From Streptomyces sp. GKU 895 (lineage in GTDB: Bacteria; Actinomycetota; Actinomycetes; Streptomycetales; Streptomycetaceae), in assembly GCA_002027195.1 (NCBI GenBank), contig MWJO01000041.1, positions 1 through 59,787 of the forward strand: 59,787 bases of DNA, in the 5' to 3' direction. Position numbers and translations under genes: made by a program. The notes beneath the pieces were generated by a model. That model was given only the letters and a program-made list of their open reading frames with translations, was not told the origin of the DNA and searched no databases. This document shows positions 9,599-18,723 of this stretch, one piece after another. Numbering within the stretch: position 1 is the first letter of the stretch; every line of letters begins with the position of its first letter.

Positions 9599-10261
9599 GT
9601 GTCCGTTCTTCTCGAGCAGCCCGCAAGCCTGGTCGCCTACCGCCCGAACAAGCCCACCGCGATGGTGGTCGTGGCCGACCCGCGCGTCCGCTCCACCGTC
9701 ACCCGCCACCTGTGGGCGCTCGGTGTGCGCGATGTCATCGAGGCCTCGTCCGTCGCGGAGGCTCGTCCCCGCATCGGCAACCCCCGCGACATCTGTGTCG
9801 CCGACGTCCACCTGCCCGACGGCTCCGGCCTGACCCTGCTGTCGGAGACCCGCGCGGCAGGCTGGCCCAACGGCCTCGCCCTGTCCGCCGCCGACGACAT
9901 CGGCGCCGTCCGCAACGCCCTCGCGGGCGGAGTGAAGGGCTACGTCGTCACCGGCACCCGCACCAACGTCGGGCTCCCCACCCGACCCGGTGCCGCCCCC
10001 ATCGGTTCCCGCGCCGCCGGGATGCACCGCCGCCCCCCGGGTGCCCCGAGCCACCCGGGCGGCTACCGCGAACTGTCCGGCCGTGAGGTCGAGGTACTGC
10101 GGCTGGTGGCGGAGGGCCAGTCGAACAAGGCCATCGGCGTCTCGATGGGCCTGTCCGCACTGACCGTCAAGAGCCACCTCGCCCGCATCGCCCGCAAGCT
10201 GGGCACGGGCGACCGTGCCGGAATGGTGGCGGTGGCCCTGCGCACCGGCATCATCCACTGA
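9599..10261 (+). CDS. Orphan LuxR/NarL-type response regulator
   Basis: GTG 9599 follows a strong AGGAGG site. The 220-residue protein has an N-terminal receiver-like domain (VVVADPRVRSTVTRHLWALG; candidate phosphoacceptor Asp in CVADVHLPDGSG), a Pro/Gly-rich linker, and a C-terminal LuxR helix-turn-helix (LSGREVEVLRLVAEGQSNKAIGVSMGLSALTVKSHLARIARKLG). The acidic pair normally found at the start of receiver domains is reduced to a single Asp, so phosphorylation may be atypical. No sensor kinase lies nearby. An inverted repeat upstream and a hairpin downstream suggest a single-gene transcript. Confidence 0.88.
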   Translation: MSVLLEQPASLVAYRPNKPTAMVVVADPRVRSTVTRHLWALGVRDVIEASSVAEARPRIGNPRDICVADVHLPDGSGLTLLSETRAAGWPNGLALSAADDIGAVRNALAGGVKGYVVTGTRTNVGLPTRPGAAPIGSRAAGMHRRPPGAPSHPGGYRELSGREVEVLRLVAEGQSNKAIGVSMGLSALTVKSHLARIARKLGTGDRAGMVAVALRTGIIH

Positions 10262-10368
10262 GAATCCACTGAGACTCCCACCGAAGATCACATCGAGGGA
10301 TCCCCGCCCTCCTCGTTCAAGGACGTGAACCAGAGCTTTCACCGTACTGACTGGTTTACGACCCTCAG

Positions 10369-10402
10369 GCGCCCGTCGACGGAACGTTCCGTCGGCGGGC
10401 GC
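10369..10402. terminator. Hairpin after the response regulator gene
   Basis: Arms GCGCCCG and CGGGCGC enclose CGACGGAA/TTCCGTCG, a long near-perfect stem with a two-base apex. It sits about 110 bp after the response regulator stop and 27 bp before the RNase D start, and probably separates the two transcripts. Confidence 0.55.
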
Positions 10403-10428
10403 TGTCCATCCACGGATACCCTTGACAG

Positions 10429-11721
10429 GTGACCGACGCCCAAGACACCGCAGCAGACAGCTCACTGCGAACCACCGGAGGCGCCCCTCCGGACGACGGC
10501 GGATCTTCTGTTACGGGGGCGCCGAACCCTGAGGCCGTTCCGCTACTGGAACCGCGTGAAGGCATCCCGCCGGTGATCGCGGACGAGACCGCGCTCGCCG
10601 AGATGATCGCCGCGTTCGCCGCCGGCTCCGGCCCCGTCGCCGTCGACGCCGAGCGCGCCTCCGGCTACCGCTACGGACAGCGTGCCTACCTCGTCCAGCT
10701 GCGCCGCGAAGGCGCCGGCAGCGCCCTGATCGACCCCGTGGCCTGCCCCGACCTGTCCGGGCTCGGCGAGGCGCTCTCCGGCGTGGAGTGGGTGCTGCAC
10801 GCCGCCACCCAGGACCTGCCCTGTCTCCGTGAGATAGGCATGGTTCCGACATCGTTGTTCGACACCGAGCTGGCCGGACGGCTCGCCGGGTTCCCCCGGG
10901 TCGGGCTCGGCGCGATGGTCGAGGGCGTCCTGGGCTTCGTACTGGAGAAGGGCCACTCCGCCGTCGACTGGTCGACGCGGCCGCTGCCCGAGCCGTGGCT
11001 GCGCTACGCCGCGCTGGACGTGGAGCTCCTGGTCGATCTGCGGGACGCGCTGGAGAAGGAGCTGGACCGGCAGGGGAAGCTGGAGTGGGCGCGGCAGGAG
11101 TTCGCCGCGATCGCGGCCGCGCCGCCCGCCGAGCCGCGCAAGGACCCCTGGCGGCGCACGTCCGGGATGCACAAGGTGCGGCGGCGTCGGCAGCTGGCCG
11201 TCGTGCGGGAGCTGTGGCAGACCCGGGACCGGATCGCGCAGCGGCGGGACGTGTCGCCGGGCAAGGTGCTGTCCGACGCGGCGATCGTGGAGGCCGCGCT
11301 GTCGCTTCCGGCCAATGTGCATGTGCTGACCGGGCTGAACGGGTTCGGGCAACGGATGGGGCGACGGCAGCTGGAGCAGTGGCAGGCGGCCGTGGATCGC
11401 GCCAAGGCGCTGCCCGAGGCGCAGTTGCCTGCGCCTGGGCAGCCGGTGACGGGGCCCCCGCCGCCGCGGGCCTGGGCCGACAAGGATCCCGCGGCCGCGG
11501 CTCGGTTGTCTGCGGCTCGTGCGGGAGTCTCGGCGTTGGCCGAGCGGCTCAACATGCCTCAGGAGAACCTGATCACTCCGGACACGGTGCGGCGGGTCTG
11601 CTGGGAGCCGCCGAAGGTGGTGGACCTTGAGTCTGTCGGGGATGCGTTGAGTGGGCATGGGGCTCGGCCGTGGCAGGTCGAGCTTGTGGCGCCGGTTCTG
11701 GTGAGTGCGTTGTCCGCCTAG
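10429..11721 (+). CDS. rnd: Ribonuclease D (DEDDy 3'-5' exonuclease with HRDC domain)
   Basis: A 430-residue protein from GTG 10429. After an unstructured leader, the exonuclease domain shows the DEDDy motifs: VDAERASGYRYGQRAYLVQL (Asp and Glu of Exo I), LHAATQDLPCLREIG (Exo II Asp) and RYAALDVELLVDL (Exo III with Tyr and Asp). A helical HRDC domain follows (RRQLAVVRELWQTRDRIAQRRDVSPGKVLSD). It trims RNA 3' ends, including tRNA precursors. The last 150 bases use more A/T at third positions than the rest, leading into a repeat-bearing junction with the mannoside island. A C-terminal extension of about 100 residues is usual in actinobacteria. Confidence 0.93.
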   Translation: MTDAQDTAADSSLRTTGGAPPDDGGSSVTGAPNPEAVPLLEPREGIPPVIADETALAEMIAAFAAGSGPVAVDAERASGYRYGQRAYLVQLRREGAGSALIDPVACPDLSGLGEALSGVEWVLHAATQDLPCLREIGMVPTSLFDTELAGRLAGFPRVGLGAMVEGVLGFVLEKGHSAVDWSTRPLPEPWLRYAALDVELLVDLRDALEKELDRQGKLEWARQEFAAIAAAPPAEPRKDPWRRTSGMHKVRRRRQLAVVRELWQTRDRIAQRRDVSPGKVLSDAAIVEAALSLPANVHVLTGLNGFGQRMGRRQLEQWQAAVDRAKALPEAQLPAPGQPVTGPPPPRAWADKDPAAAARLSAARAGVSALAERLNMPQENLITPDTVRRVCWEPPKVVDLESVGDALSGHGARPWQVELVAPVLVSALSA

Positions 11722-11747
11722 ACGCCGTAAGGGTTCGGTCGCGAGGC

Positions 11748-11792
11748 GGCTGCGGGTCCGTTGCGGTTGATCGCGCAGTTCCCCGCGCCCCT
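11748..11792 (+). repeat. Streptomyces intergenic repeat, copy 1
   Basis: The stretch begins GGCTGCGGGTCCGT and ends with TCGCGCAGTTCCCCGCGCCC, a short element scattered through Streptomyces intergenic regions. A related copy lies at 18490-18557, so the two flank the mannoside cassette. It lies between the stops of rnd and the permease. Confidence 0.6.
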
Positions 11793-11801
11793 AGAGGCCC
11801 T

Positions 11802-12632
11802 TTACCTGGTCGCGCCTTTTGTGAAGCCGTTGTAGATGTAGCGCTGCAAGGCCAGGAAGACGATCAGTGTCGGCAGGATCACGACTATCGCTCCTGCCGA
11901 GATCGTTTCCCAGTGGGCGCCGTACGGGCCCTTGAAGCGGAACAGGGACGTCGAGATCACGCCAAGATCCTGGGACGGCATGTAGAGGAACGGGATGTAG
12001 AAGTCGTTGTAGACGGTGATCCCCTTCACGATCACGACCGTGGCGATGGCCGGTTTCAGGAGCGGGAAGATGATCTTTCGGTAGATCGTGAAGGCGTTGG
12101 CGCCGTCCAGGCGGGCCGACTCGTCCAGCGAGACCGGGATCGAGCGCACGAACTGCAGGAAGATGTAGATCGAGACGATGTCGGTGCCCATGGAGAGGGC
12201 GATGGGCGCCCAGAGCGTGTCGAACATGCCGAAGCCGTTGACGATCTGGAAGGTCGCGACCTGGGTCGTGACGCCGGGGACCAGCGCCGCCAGCAGGAAC
12301 AGGGCCACGACCAGTTTCCTGAAGCGGAACGTGAAGCGGTCGATGGCGTACGCCGTCATCGAACCGATCAGGACCGTGCCGGCGATGGCGAAGACCAGGA
12401 TGAGGGCCGTGTGGACGAAGGCCGGGAGCATCCGGCCGTCCTGGAACGCGGTCACGTAGTTGTGGAAGTTCAGCGGGTCGTCGGGGAGGGTCAGGGCTCC
12501 GCTGCCGGCCGTCATCTCCTGATTCGTCTTGAGCGACGTCAGGAGGACCACGCCCAGCGGGAGCAGGACGACGAGGGTCGCGAGGATCAGGGACGCGTAC
12601 ACGAGGGTGCGGGCCACGGCTCGGCGGGTCAT
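11802..12632 (-). CDS. Sugar ABC transporter permease, MalG type
   Basis: A 276-residue inner-membrane permease with six predicted helices and the binding-protein-dependent transport signature SARLDGANAFTIYRKIIFPLLKPA (EAA loop near 12055-12130), which docks the ATPase. Its ATG at 12632 overlaps the TGA of the upstream permease (ATGA), so it is the last gene of the operon SBP - MalF - MalG. No ATPase gene is present; Streptomyces importers of this class share the ATPase MsiK. The gene context (GH2 beta-mannosidase, LacI) points to a mannoside or manno-oligosaccharide as substrate. Confidence 0.9.
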   Translation of the reverse strand: MTRRAVARTLVYASLILATLVVLLPLGVVLLTSLKTNQEMTAGSGALTLPDDPLNFHNYVTAFQDGRMLPAFVHTALILVFAIAGTVLIGSMTAYAIDRFTFRFRKLVVALFLLAALVPGVTTQVATFQIVNGFGMFDTLWAPIALSMGTDIVSIYIFLQFVRSIPVSLDESARLDGANAFTIYRKIIFPLLKPAIATVVIVKGITVYNDFYIPFLYMPSQDLGVISTSLFRFKGPYGAHWETISAGAIVVILPTLIVFLALQRYIYNGFTKGATR

Positions 12633-13583
12633 ACCAGGTCCACCTTGTCGTCGGGGACGAGCCGGCGCTGGAGCCAGGTCACCAGCAGGATGATCAGCAG
12701 GAGGACCAGGGCGGCGGCCGAGGCCAGGCCGGTCTTGTTGAACTGGAAGGCGAGCTTCACGGTCTGGATCACGAAGGTCTCCGTGCCGGTCGCGCCGCCC
12801 GTCATGATGTACGGGATCTCGAAGGCGGACAGGGAGCCCGACACCGAGAGGATGACCGTCAGGGTCAGCACGGGCTTGATGCCCGGCGCGATGATGTGGC
12901 GGAACTGGTGCCAGCGGTTCGCCCCGTCCAGTTCGGCCGCCTCGTACAACTCCCCCGGGATCGACTGGATCGCGCCGAGGAACAGGACGAAGTTCAGGCC
13001 CAGATAGCGCCAGATCGAGACCGCGGCCAGCGAGGAGTTGGCGGCGAACGGGGTGCCGAGCCAGGCGTGGTCGGAGTGATGGCCGAACAGGGCGAGGACC
13101 GAGTCGAGGGTGCCGCCGTCCTGGAAGAAGTAGAGGAAGACGAAGCCGATCGCCACCCCGTTGATCAGGTACGGGAAGAACAGCACGCCCTTGAAGAAGT
13201 TCCGGAAGCGGACGTCGAAGCTCAGGACGGTGGCGAAGTAGAGGGCCGCGACGATCTGGATCGCGGAGGCGACCAGGTAGTAGCCGCTGACGAAGAAGAC
13301 CTCGAACAGCTCGGGGCGGGTGAAGAGTTCGGTGTAGTTCTCCAGGCCCGTGTAGTGCAGCTCGGGGCTCACACCGTCCCAGTCGGTGAAGCTGTACGCG
13401 ATCATGTTGACGATCGGCGCGTAGGTGAAGGTGATCAGGAGGGCGAGGGGGGCGATCAGGAAGGAGTCCAGGGGGTCAGGTGGCGGCCCACAGTGGCGGG
13501 CCCGGGCGGGGGGCCGGAGCCGGCAGCGGGGTGTCGGGTACCGGCTCCTTCGTGACGGGCGGCCGTGCGGTGGTGTCCGTCAT
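12629..13583 (-). CDS. Sugar ABC transporter permease, MalF type, frameshifted near 13480-13510
   Basis: The main frame (from residue run LDSFLIAPLALLITFTYAPIV onward) has six helices and the EAA loop ELYEAAELDGANRWHQFRHI. Its N-terminal start lies in another frame: ATG 13583 (MTDTTARPPVTKEPVPDTPL) overlaps the TGA of the binding-protein gene and reads to a premature TGA near 13480. One missing base in the C-runs at 13480-13510 would join them (GRHLTPLDSFLIAP expected) to about 317 residues. The nearest in-frame ATG (about 13405) would cut off the first helix, so I prefer the coupled start. It forms the membrane channel with the MalG-type partner. Confidence 0.85.
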
Positions 13584-14896
13584 CAGGACCCCATGGTCTT
13601 CTGGGTCTCGGTCCACTTCTGGCCCAGGCCCTCCAGATAGTCGTCGAGCGAGCCCTTCTTGGCGCCGCGCGCCAGGTCGACCAACTCCTGCCGGTAGTCA
13701 GGGGTGTTGATGCCGACCTCGGACTCGGTGTCGATCGCCTTGACCTCGGCGCCCTTGCTGTCGTTCAGCTCGATGAGCTTGACGCCCTGCTCCTCGTACG
13801 GCTTCAGGACGGTCGGCATCGGCGCGTCCTTGAGCGGGGAGATGGCGAGGTTGTCGTCGGCGTAGCCGGACTTGTCGGTGAACCAGTCGAGCCAGGCGCG
13901 GGCGGCTTCCTTGTGCTTCGAGTGGACGTTGACGGCCTGGTTGTAGTCCGGGCCGACCGTGGCGCAGAACCTGCCGCCGGTCCGGGCCGGGAAAGGCATG
14001 AAGCCGATGTCGTCGGGGTCCGCCCCGGCCTTCTTCGCGGCGTCCCGGAACTGGATGATCGCCCAGGTGCCGAGCCACTGCGTGGCGATCCGCCCCTTGG
14101 CCAACTGCCCTTTGGACGCCTCCCAGTTGGAGGTGGTCGGGTCCTTCTCCGCGAGGCCCTCGTGGACGATGTCGTACAGGAGCGTGTCCCCGACGCGCAG
14201 GTCGGCGCCCGCGGCCCAGGGGTCGCCCTCGGCGATCTTCGTGGTGGCCTGGGGGTCGCAGTGGACCGTGCCGTTGACGGAGGTCCAGGAGGTCAGGGGC
14301 CAGCCGGCGGCGAAGTTGGTGTAGTACGGGGTCGCGTCGGTCCTGGACTTGATCGCCTTCAGGTCCGCGAGGAACTCGTCCGGGGTGGCGGGCCAGTCGG
14401 TGACGCCGGCCTCCTGCCAGACCCGCTTGTTGTAGAGGAAGCCGGGCATCACACCGTCGGCGGTCTGGCCGTAGACCTTGCCGTCGACCGCGGTGTAGTC
14501 GGTGAACCGGTACTTCGCGCTGCGTTCCGCGACCGTGCCGAGCGAGGCGAAGAACTTGGGGTAGTCGCTCTTCTTGATGACCCCGGGGATCATCAGGACG
14601 TCGCCGTAGTTCTCCGTGTTCATACGGATCTTGACCTCGGCCTCGTAGTTCGTGAGGCCCTCGAACTCGACCTTGACCTTCGGGTAGGTCTTGTTGAACT
14701 CGGCGGCGTACCGGCCCATCGTGCCGTCCTGCACGAGGTCGGTGCGCACGGTGAGGACCTTGATGGTGCCGGTGACCTTGGCCGGGTCGTCGGGCGCTTC
14801 GGCGTCGGCGCCTTTCGAGGTGCCCGCGGTGCCGGTGCAGCCGGCGGCCAGCAGGGCCGATCCCACGGCCAGGGCGAGGATGTGACGGCGGTTCAT
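13583..14896 (-). CDS. Sugar ABC transporter substrate-binding lipoprotein
   Basis: A 437-residue binding protein. ATG 14896 is preferred over ATG 14902 because GGAG lies 9 bp upstream of it and the lipoprotein signal then starts cleanly (MNRRHILALAVGSALLAAGC, lipobox LAAGC). The mature protein is a family 1 solute-binding fold (KVTGTIKVLTVRTDLVQDG; GKVYGQTADGVMPGFLYNKRVWQEAG; ATQWLGTWAIIQFRDAA). It is anchored outside the membrane and delivers sugar to the two permeases. It is transcribed away from the GH2 gene from a shared promoter region holding a LacI-type operator, so I infer a beta-mannoside or manno-oligosaccharide ligand. Confidence 0.9.
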   Translation of the reverse strand: MNRRHILALAVGSALLAAGCTGTAGTSKGADAEAPDDPAKVTGTIKVLTVRTDLVQDGTMGRYAAEFNKTYPKVKVEFEGLTNYEAEVKIRMNTENYGDVLMIPGVIKKSDYPKFFASLGTVAERSAKYRFTDYTAVDGKVYGQTADGVMPGFLYNKRVWQEAGVTDWPATPDEFLADLKAIKSRTDATPYYTNFAAGWPLTSWTSVNGTVHCDPQATTKIAEGDPWAAGADLRVGDTLLYDIVHEGLAEKDPTTSNWEASKGQLAKGRIATQWLGTWAIIQFRDAAKKAGADPDDIGFMPFPARTGGRFCATVGPDYNQAVNVHSKHKEAARAWLDWFTDKSGYADDNLAISPLKDAPMPTVLKPYEEQGVKLIELNDSKGAEVKAIDTESEVGINTPDYRQELVDLARGAKKGSLDDYLEGLGQKWTETQKTMGS

Positions 14897-14953
14897 GTGC
14901 ATCAGCTCCGTTCTCGGGACGTTCGCGGGACGGACGAGCACGTTCGGGTTGCC

Positions 14954-14963
14954 TTACCGGTGA
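14954..14963. promoter_or_regulatory. TTACCGGTGA element (one mismatch to TTACCGGTAA)
   Basis: TTACCGGTGA matches the perfect palindrome TTACCGGTAA found at 55146-55155 at 9 of 10 positions. A further copy, TAACCGGTAA, lies at 15002-15011. The two flank the GACAACGTTTTC site in the divergent promoter. LacI-family proteins commonly bind such CG-centred palindromes. Confidence 0.4.
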
Positions 14964-14988
14964 GGGGGGTTGGCTGGTTCGGAACTCT

Positions 14989-15000
14989 GACAACGTTTTC
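14989..15000. promoter_or_regulatory. LacI-type operator GACAACGTTTTC between the mannoside ABC operon and the beta-mannosidase
   Basis: This differs at one position from the perfect palindrome GACAACGTTGTC found upstream of both GH92 genes (37444-37455 and 59669-59680). It lies in the middle of the 185-bp divergent region, 82 bp from the GH2 start and 93 bp from the binding-protein start, so one bound repressor could control both directions. The LacI regulator encoded at 17439 is the natural candidate. Confidence 0.7.
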
Positions 15001-15001
15001 T

Positions 15002-15011
15002 TAACCGGTAA
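15002..15011. promoter_or_regulatory. TAACCGGTAA element (one mismatch to TTACCGGTAA)
   Basis: This is the second ACCGGT-centred palindrome in the divergent promoter, directly after the GACAACGTTTTC operator. It is shared with the GH39/GH42 operon promoter at 55146. Confidence 0.4.
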
Positions 15012-15081
15012 AGTCCGTATCTCGCCAACGATGCCAAAGGTGTTCCCCGTACTGGACTTGATCGGTTTAGGGAGTGCGTAC

Positions 15082-17442
15082 ATGCTTCAGGCCACACCGC
15101 TCACCGAGGGATGGATCCTGCGGCACGACGGGGAGGCCTTCCCCGCCTCGGTGCCGGGCTGCGTCCACACCGACCTGCTGGCGGCCGGGGTGATCCCGGA
15201 CCCTTTTCTCGGGCGGAACGAGACCGAGGTCGCGTGGGTGGGGCGGCGGGACTGGACCTACGAGACCGACCTGCGCACCGGATCGGGCCACGAGCAGACC
15301 GACCTCGTCTTCGAGGGGCTGGACACCGTCGCCGAAGTCCTGCTGGACGGGCGGGTGTTGGGGCGGACGAGGAACATGCACCGCTCGTACCGCTTCGACG
15401 TGACCGGGCTGTCGGGGCGGCTGGTGGTGCGGTTCCGGTCGGCGTACGCCGAGGCCGAGGCGGTGCGGAGCGCGCTCGGCGAGCGGCCCGCCGCCTATGA
15501 CGAGCCCTTCCAGTACGTCCGCAAGATGGCCTGCTCCTTCGGCTGGGACTGGGGGCCGACGCTGGTGACGGCCGGGATGTGGCGGCCGGTGCGGCTCGAG
15601 CAGTGGTCGACGGCCCGGATCGCCCGGGTGCGGCCGCTGGTGACGGTCGAACGGGGCGTAGGGGTCGTGGAGTTGGCGGTTGAGGTGGAGCGGACCCGGG
15701 TCGAGGCGCCGCTGACCGTCGAGGCGACGGTCGCCGGGGAGCGGGTGCGCGCCGCGGTCGACGGCACCCAAGGGGTCGTACGGCTCGAAGTGTCCTCCCC
15801 GCGCCTGTGGTGGCCGCGCGGGTACGGTGAACAGCCCATGTATGACACCGAGTTGACGCTTCTGCACGGGGACTCGGTGTTGGACGTCTGGCGGCGGCGG
15901 GTCGGCTTCCGCAGCGTCGGGCTGGACCGGTCGGCGGACGAGCACGGCACCGGGTTCACGTTCGTGGTGAACGGGGAGCGGCTCTTCGCGCGGGGTGTCA
16001 ACTGGATCCCGGACGACGTCTTCCCGTCCCGGATCACCCGGGAGCGGTACCGGGAGCGGCTCACCCAGGCCGCCGACGCGGGCGTGGATCTCGTCAGGAT
16101 CTGGGGCGGCGGGATCTACGAGAGCACCGACTTCTACGACGTCTGCGACGAGTTGGGGCTGCTGGTCTGGCAGGACTTCCCGTTCGCGTGCGCCGCCTAT
16201 CCGGAGGAGCAGCCGCTGCGGGGCGAGGTGGAGGCCGAGGCGCGGGAGAACGTCGTACGACTGATGCCGCATCCCTCGCTCGTGCTGTGGAACGGCAACA
16301 ACGAGAACCTATGGGGGTTCCGGGACTGGGGGTGGGAGGAGCGGCTCGCCGGGGCGTCGTGGGGCGAGGCGTACTACCTGGGCCTGCTGCCGCGTGTGGT
16401 GGCCGAGTTGGACCCCACGCGGCCCTACACGGCGGGCAGTCCGTGGTCCGGGTCGTGGGATCACCACCCGAATGATCCGGCGCACGGGACGCGCCACTCG
16501 TGGGAGGTGTGGAACCGGGAGGACTACGCCGCGTACCGGCGTGAAGTGCCGCGATTCATGGCCGAGTTCGGCTGGCAGGCGCCGCCCGCCCATGCCACGC
16601 TGCGGCGGGCGCTGCCGGGTGAGGAGCTCGCGGCGGACTCCCCCGGCATGCTGCACCACCAGAAGGCCGACGACGGGAACGGGAAGCTGCGGCGCGGGCT
16701 GGAGCGTCATTTCGTGTACCCCGAGGGGGACTTCGACCGGTGGCACTATCTCACCCAGGTCAACCAGGCGCGGGCCGTGGCCACCGGGATCGAGCACTGG
16801 CGGGCGAACTGGCCGGTGTGTGCGGGCACGGTCGTCTGGCAGCTCAACGACTGCTGGCCGGTGACGAGTTGGGCGGCGATCGACGGGGACGGACGGGAGA
16901 AGCCGCTCTATCACGAGCTGCGGCGGCTCTACGCCGATCGGCTGCTGACGGTGCAGGGGCGGGTGCTGGCCGTCGTCAATCAGGGTGCGCAGGCGTGGGC
17001 GGGGGTGGCGCGGTTGCGGCGGATGACCGTGGAGGGGGCGGTGATCGGCGAGGCGGGGGTGGAGTTCGGCGCCGCGGCGCGGGCGGTGGCGCGTCTCGAC
17101 GTACCGGAGGAGCTGATGCCCGCCGGGCCCGAGGAGTTCCTCGTCGCGGACGCGGAGGGGGTGCGGGCGTGGCATTTCCCCGCGCCTGACCGCGACATCC
17201 CCTATCCGCGGCCCGAGTTCGACGTGACGGTCACGCCGGACGGCTCGGTGACGGTCGGGGCTCGTAGCCTCCTACGGGATCTGCTGCTGCAAGCCGACCG
17301 GCTGCACCCGGACGCGCGGGCCGACCGGGGGCTCGTGACGCTGCTGCCCGGCGAACGGGTGACCATCGGGGTCAGTGGCTGGAAGACTCCCGACGCGGAC
17401 GCCGCCCGCGCCGCCCTGTACTGCCTGGAGCCCTCACGATGA
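15082..17442 (+). CDS. Beta-mannosidase, glycoside hydrolase family 2
   Basis: ATG 15082 has GGGAG upstream and begins the homology (MLQATPLTEGWILRHDGEAFPASVPGC). The 786-residue protein has the GH2 layout: N-terminal sugar-binding sandwich, immunoglobulin-like domain and TIM barrel. The acid/base Glu lies in LWNGNNENLWGF (near 16285) and the nucleophile Glu in FMAEFGWQAPP (near 16555), both typical of GH2 beta-mannosidases. No signal peptide is seen, so it acts inside the cell on imported beta-1,4-mannosides, including the Man-beta-GlcNAc bond left from N-glycans. Its TGA overlaps the ATG of the LacI gene (ATGA), so enzyme and regulator are co-expressed. Confidence 0.93.
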   Translation: MLQATPLTEGWILRHDGEAFPASVPGCVHTDLLAAGVIPDPFLGRNETEVAWVGRRDWTYETDLRTGSGHEQTDLVFEGLDTVAEVLLDGRVLGRTRNMHRSYRFDVTGLSGRLVVRFRSAYAEAEAVRSALGERPAAYDEPFQYVRKMACSFGWDWGPTLVTAGMWRPVRLEQWSTARIARVRPLVTVERGVGVVELAVEVERTRVEAPLTVEATVAGERVRAAVDGTQGVVRLEVSSPRLWWPRGYGEQPMYDTELTLLHGDSVLDVWRRRVGFRSVGLDRSADEHGTGFTFVVNGERLFARGVNWIPDDVFPSRITRERYRERLTQAADAGVDLVRIWGGGIYESTDFYDVCDELGLLVWQDFPFACAAYPEEQPLRGEVEAEARENVVRLMPHPSLVLWNGNNENLWGFRDWGWEERLAGASWGEAYYLGLLPRVVAELDPTRPYTAGSPWSGSWDHHPNDPAHGTRHSWEVWNREDYAAYRREVPRFMAEFGWQAPPAHATLRRALPGEELAADSPGMLHHQKADDGNGKLRRGLERHFVYPEGDFDRWHYLTQVNQARAVATGIEHWRANWPVCAGTVVWQLNDCWPVTSWAAIDGDGREKPLYHELRRLYADRLLTVQGRVLAVVNQGAQAWAGVARLRRMTVEGAVIGEAGVEFGAAARAVARLDVPEELMPAGPEEFLVADAEGVRAWHFPAPDRDIPYPRPEFDVTVTPDGSVTVGARSLLRDLLLQADRLHPDARADRGLVTLLPGERVTIGVSGWKTPDADAARAALYCLEPSR

Positions 17443-18478
17443 CTGCCCAGCCGGCCTCCCGCGTCACCATCAAGGACGTCGCCGCGCGCGCCGGGGTGTC
17501 CAAGGGTGCCGTGTCCCTCGCCTTCAACCACAAGCCGGGGCTGTCCGAGGCGACCCGGGACCGGATCTTCCGGGCCGCGCGGGAGCTGGGCTGGGCGCCG
17601 AACCTCACCGCGCGGACGCTGGCGGGGTCGCGGGTGGACGTCGTGGGGCTGGCGATCTGCCGGCCCGCCCGGCTGCTCGGGCTCGAACCGTTCTACATGG
17701 AGTTCATCTCGGGGGTGGAGAGCGTCCTCACCGAGCATGCGTGCTCGCTGCTGCTGCGGCTCGTGCGGAACGTCGAGGAAGAGGTCGGACTGCAGGAGAC
17801 CTGGTGGCGGGGGCGGCAGATCGGCGGGGCGATCCTCGTCGACTTCCGGCCCGACGACCCGCGGGTGGCGGCGGCCCGGCGGCTGGGGATGCCGGTGGTC
17901 GCCGTAGGGCATCCCTCGCTCACGGGTGGGCTGACGTCGGTGTGGACCGATGACGCGACGGCCGTCACGGAGGCGGTGCGGTACCTGGCGGCGCTGGGGC
18001 GATCGGCGGATCGCGCGGGTGGGCGGGGCGGCGGCGCTCGGGCACACGGCGGCGCGGGGCACTGCGTTCGCTGAGGCGGCGAGGGTGTTGGGGCTGGCCG
18101 AGGCGTGGCAGGTGACGACCGACTACTCGGGGGGAGGCGGGGGCGCGGGCGACTCGGTCGATGCTGACGGCCGCGCCGGACGATCGGCCGACGGCGATCG
18201 TGTACGACAACGACATCATGGCGGTGGCGGGGCTGTCGGTGGCCGCGGAGATGGGGTTGTCGGTGCCGGGCGATGTTTCCTTGCTGGCGTGGGACGACTC
18301 GCAGCTGTGCCGGCTTACCCATCCGACCTTGTCCGCGATGAGTCATGACGTGCACGGGTTCGGGGCGGATGCGGCTCGGACCTTGTTCGGGGTGATCACG
18401 GGGGATGGGGTCGAGTCGCATCCCGTGCCTACTCCGGTGCTGACGCCTCGGGGGTCCACTGCACCGCCGTCCCGGTGA
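17439..18478 (+). CDS. LacI-family transcriptional regulator of the mannoside island, two frameshifts
   Basis: The N-terminus is a standard LacI helix-turn-helix and hinge (RVTIKDVAARAGVSKGAVSLAFNHKPGLSEATRDRIFRAARELGW, then LTARTLAGSRVDVVGL). The periplasmic-binding-like effector domain continues through three frames: to about 17998, where one extra G follows CTGGG (ALGDRRIARVGG expected); to about 18130, where a run of six G should be five (DYSGEAGARATRSMLTAAPDD expected); then to TGA 18478 (AIVYDNDIMAVAGLSVAAEMGLSVPGDVSLLAWDD). Corrected length is about 345 residues, normal for the family. I infer that it represses the flanking operons through GACAACGTTGTC-type operators until a mannoside is present. 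Both lesions lie in G-runs and are probably sequence errors. Confidence 0.85.
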
Positions 18479-18489
18479 GCGCCGTTCGT

Positions 18490-18557
18490 GGCTGCGGGTC
18501 CGTCGTGGCTGGTCGCGCCCGGCGGCGGAGCCGCAGTTCGAGACAGTCCCGCGCCCG
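18490..18557 (+). repeat. Streptomyces intergenic repeat, copy 2 (diverged)
   Basis: It starts with the same GGCTGCGGGTCCGT and continues GGTCGCGC before a GC-rich interruption (CCGGCGGCGGAGCCG) and a CGCAGTT...CCCGCGCCC tail. It matches the copy at 11748-11792 apart from that insertion. The two bracket the mannoside ABC/GH2/LacI cassette. Confidence 0.5.
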
Positions 18558-18723
18558 TTCGCGGCATCACCCTGCCCCTTGTGGGAATGTGACCTTCGCC
18601 GCTCCCGCCCCCAGGACTGGGCAGCTACGTTACCCACAAGTAGCATGGGCCTGAGCGCGTGCTCAGCGCTTGCGCCGTGCAGCCGTGCCAGCAGTGCCAT
18701 CCCGCATCTGGAGGAGAGCCATC

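Noticed and set aside
11670..15004. Long plus-strand open frames over the mannoside ABC operon
   Set aside because: Shadows of the minus-strand permease and binding-protein genes, which have signal peptide, helices and family motifs.
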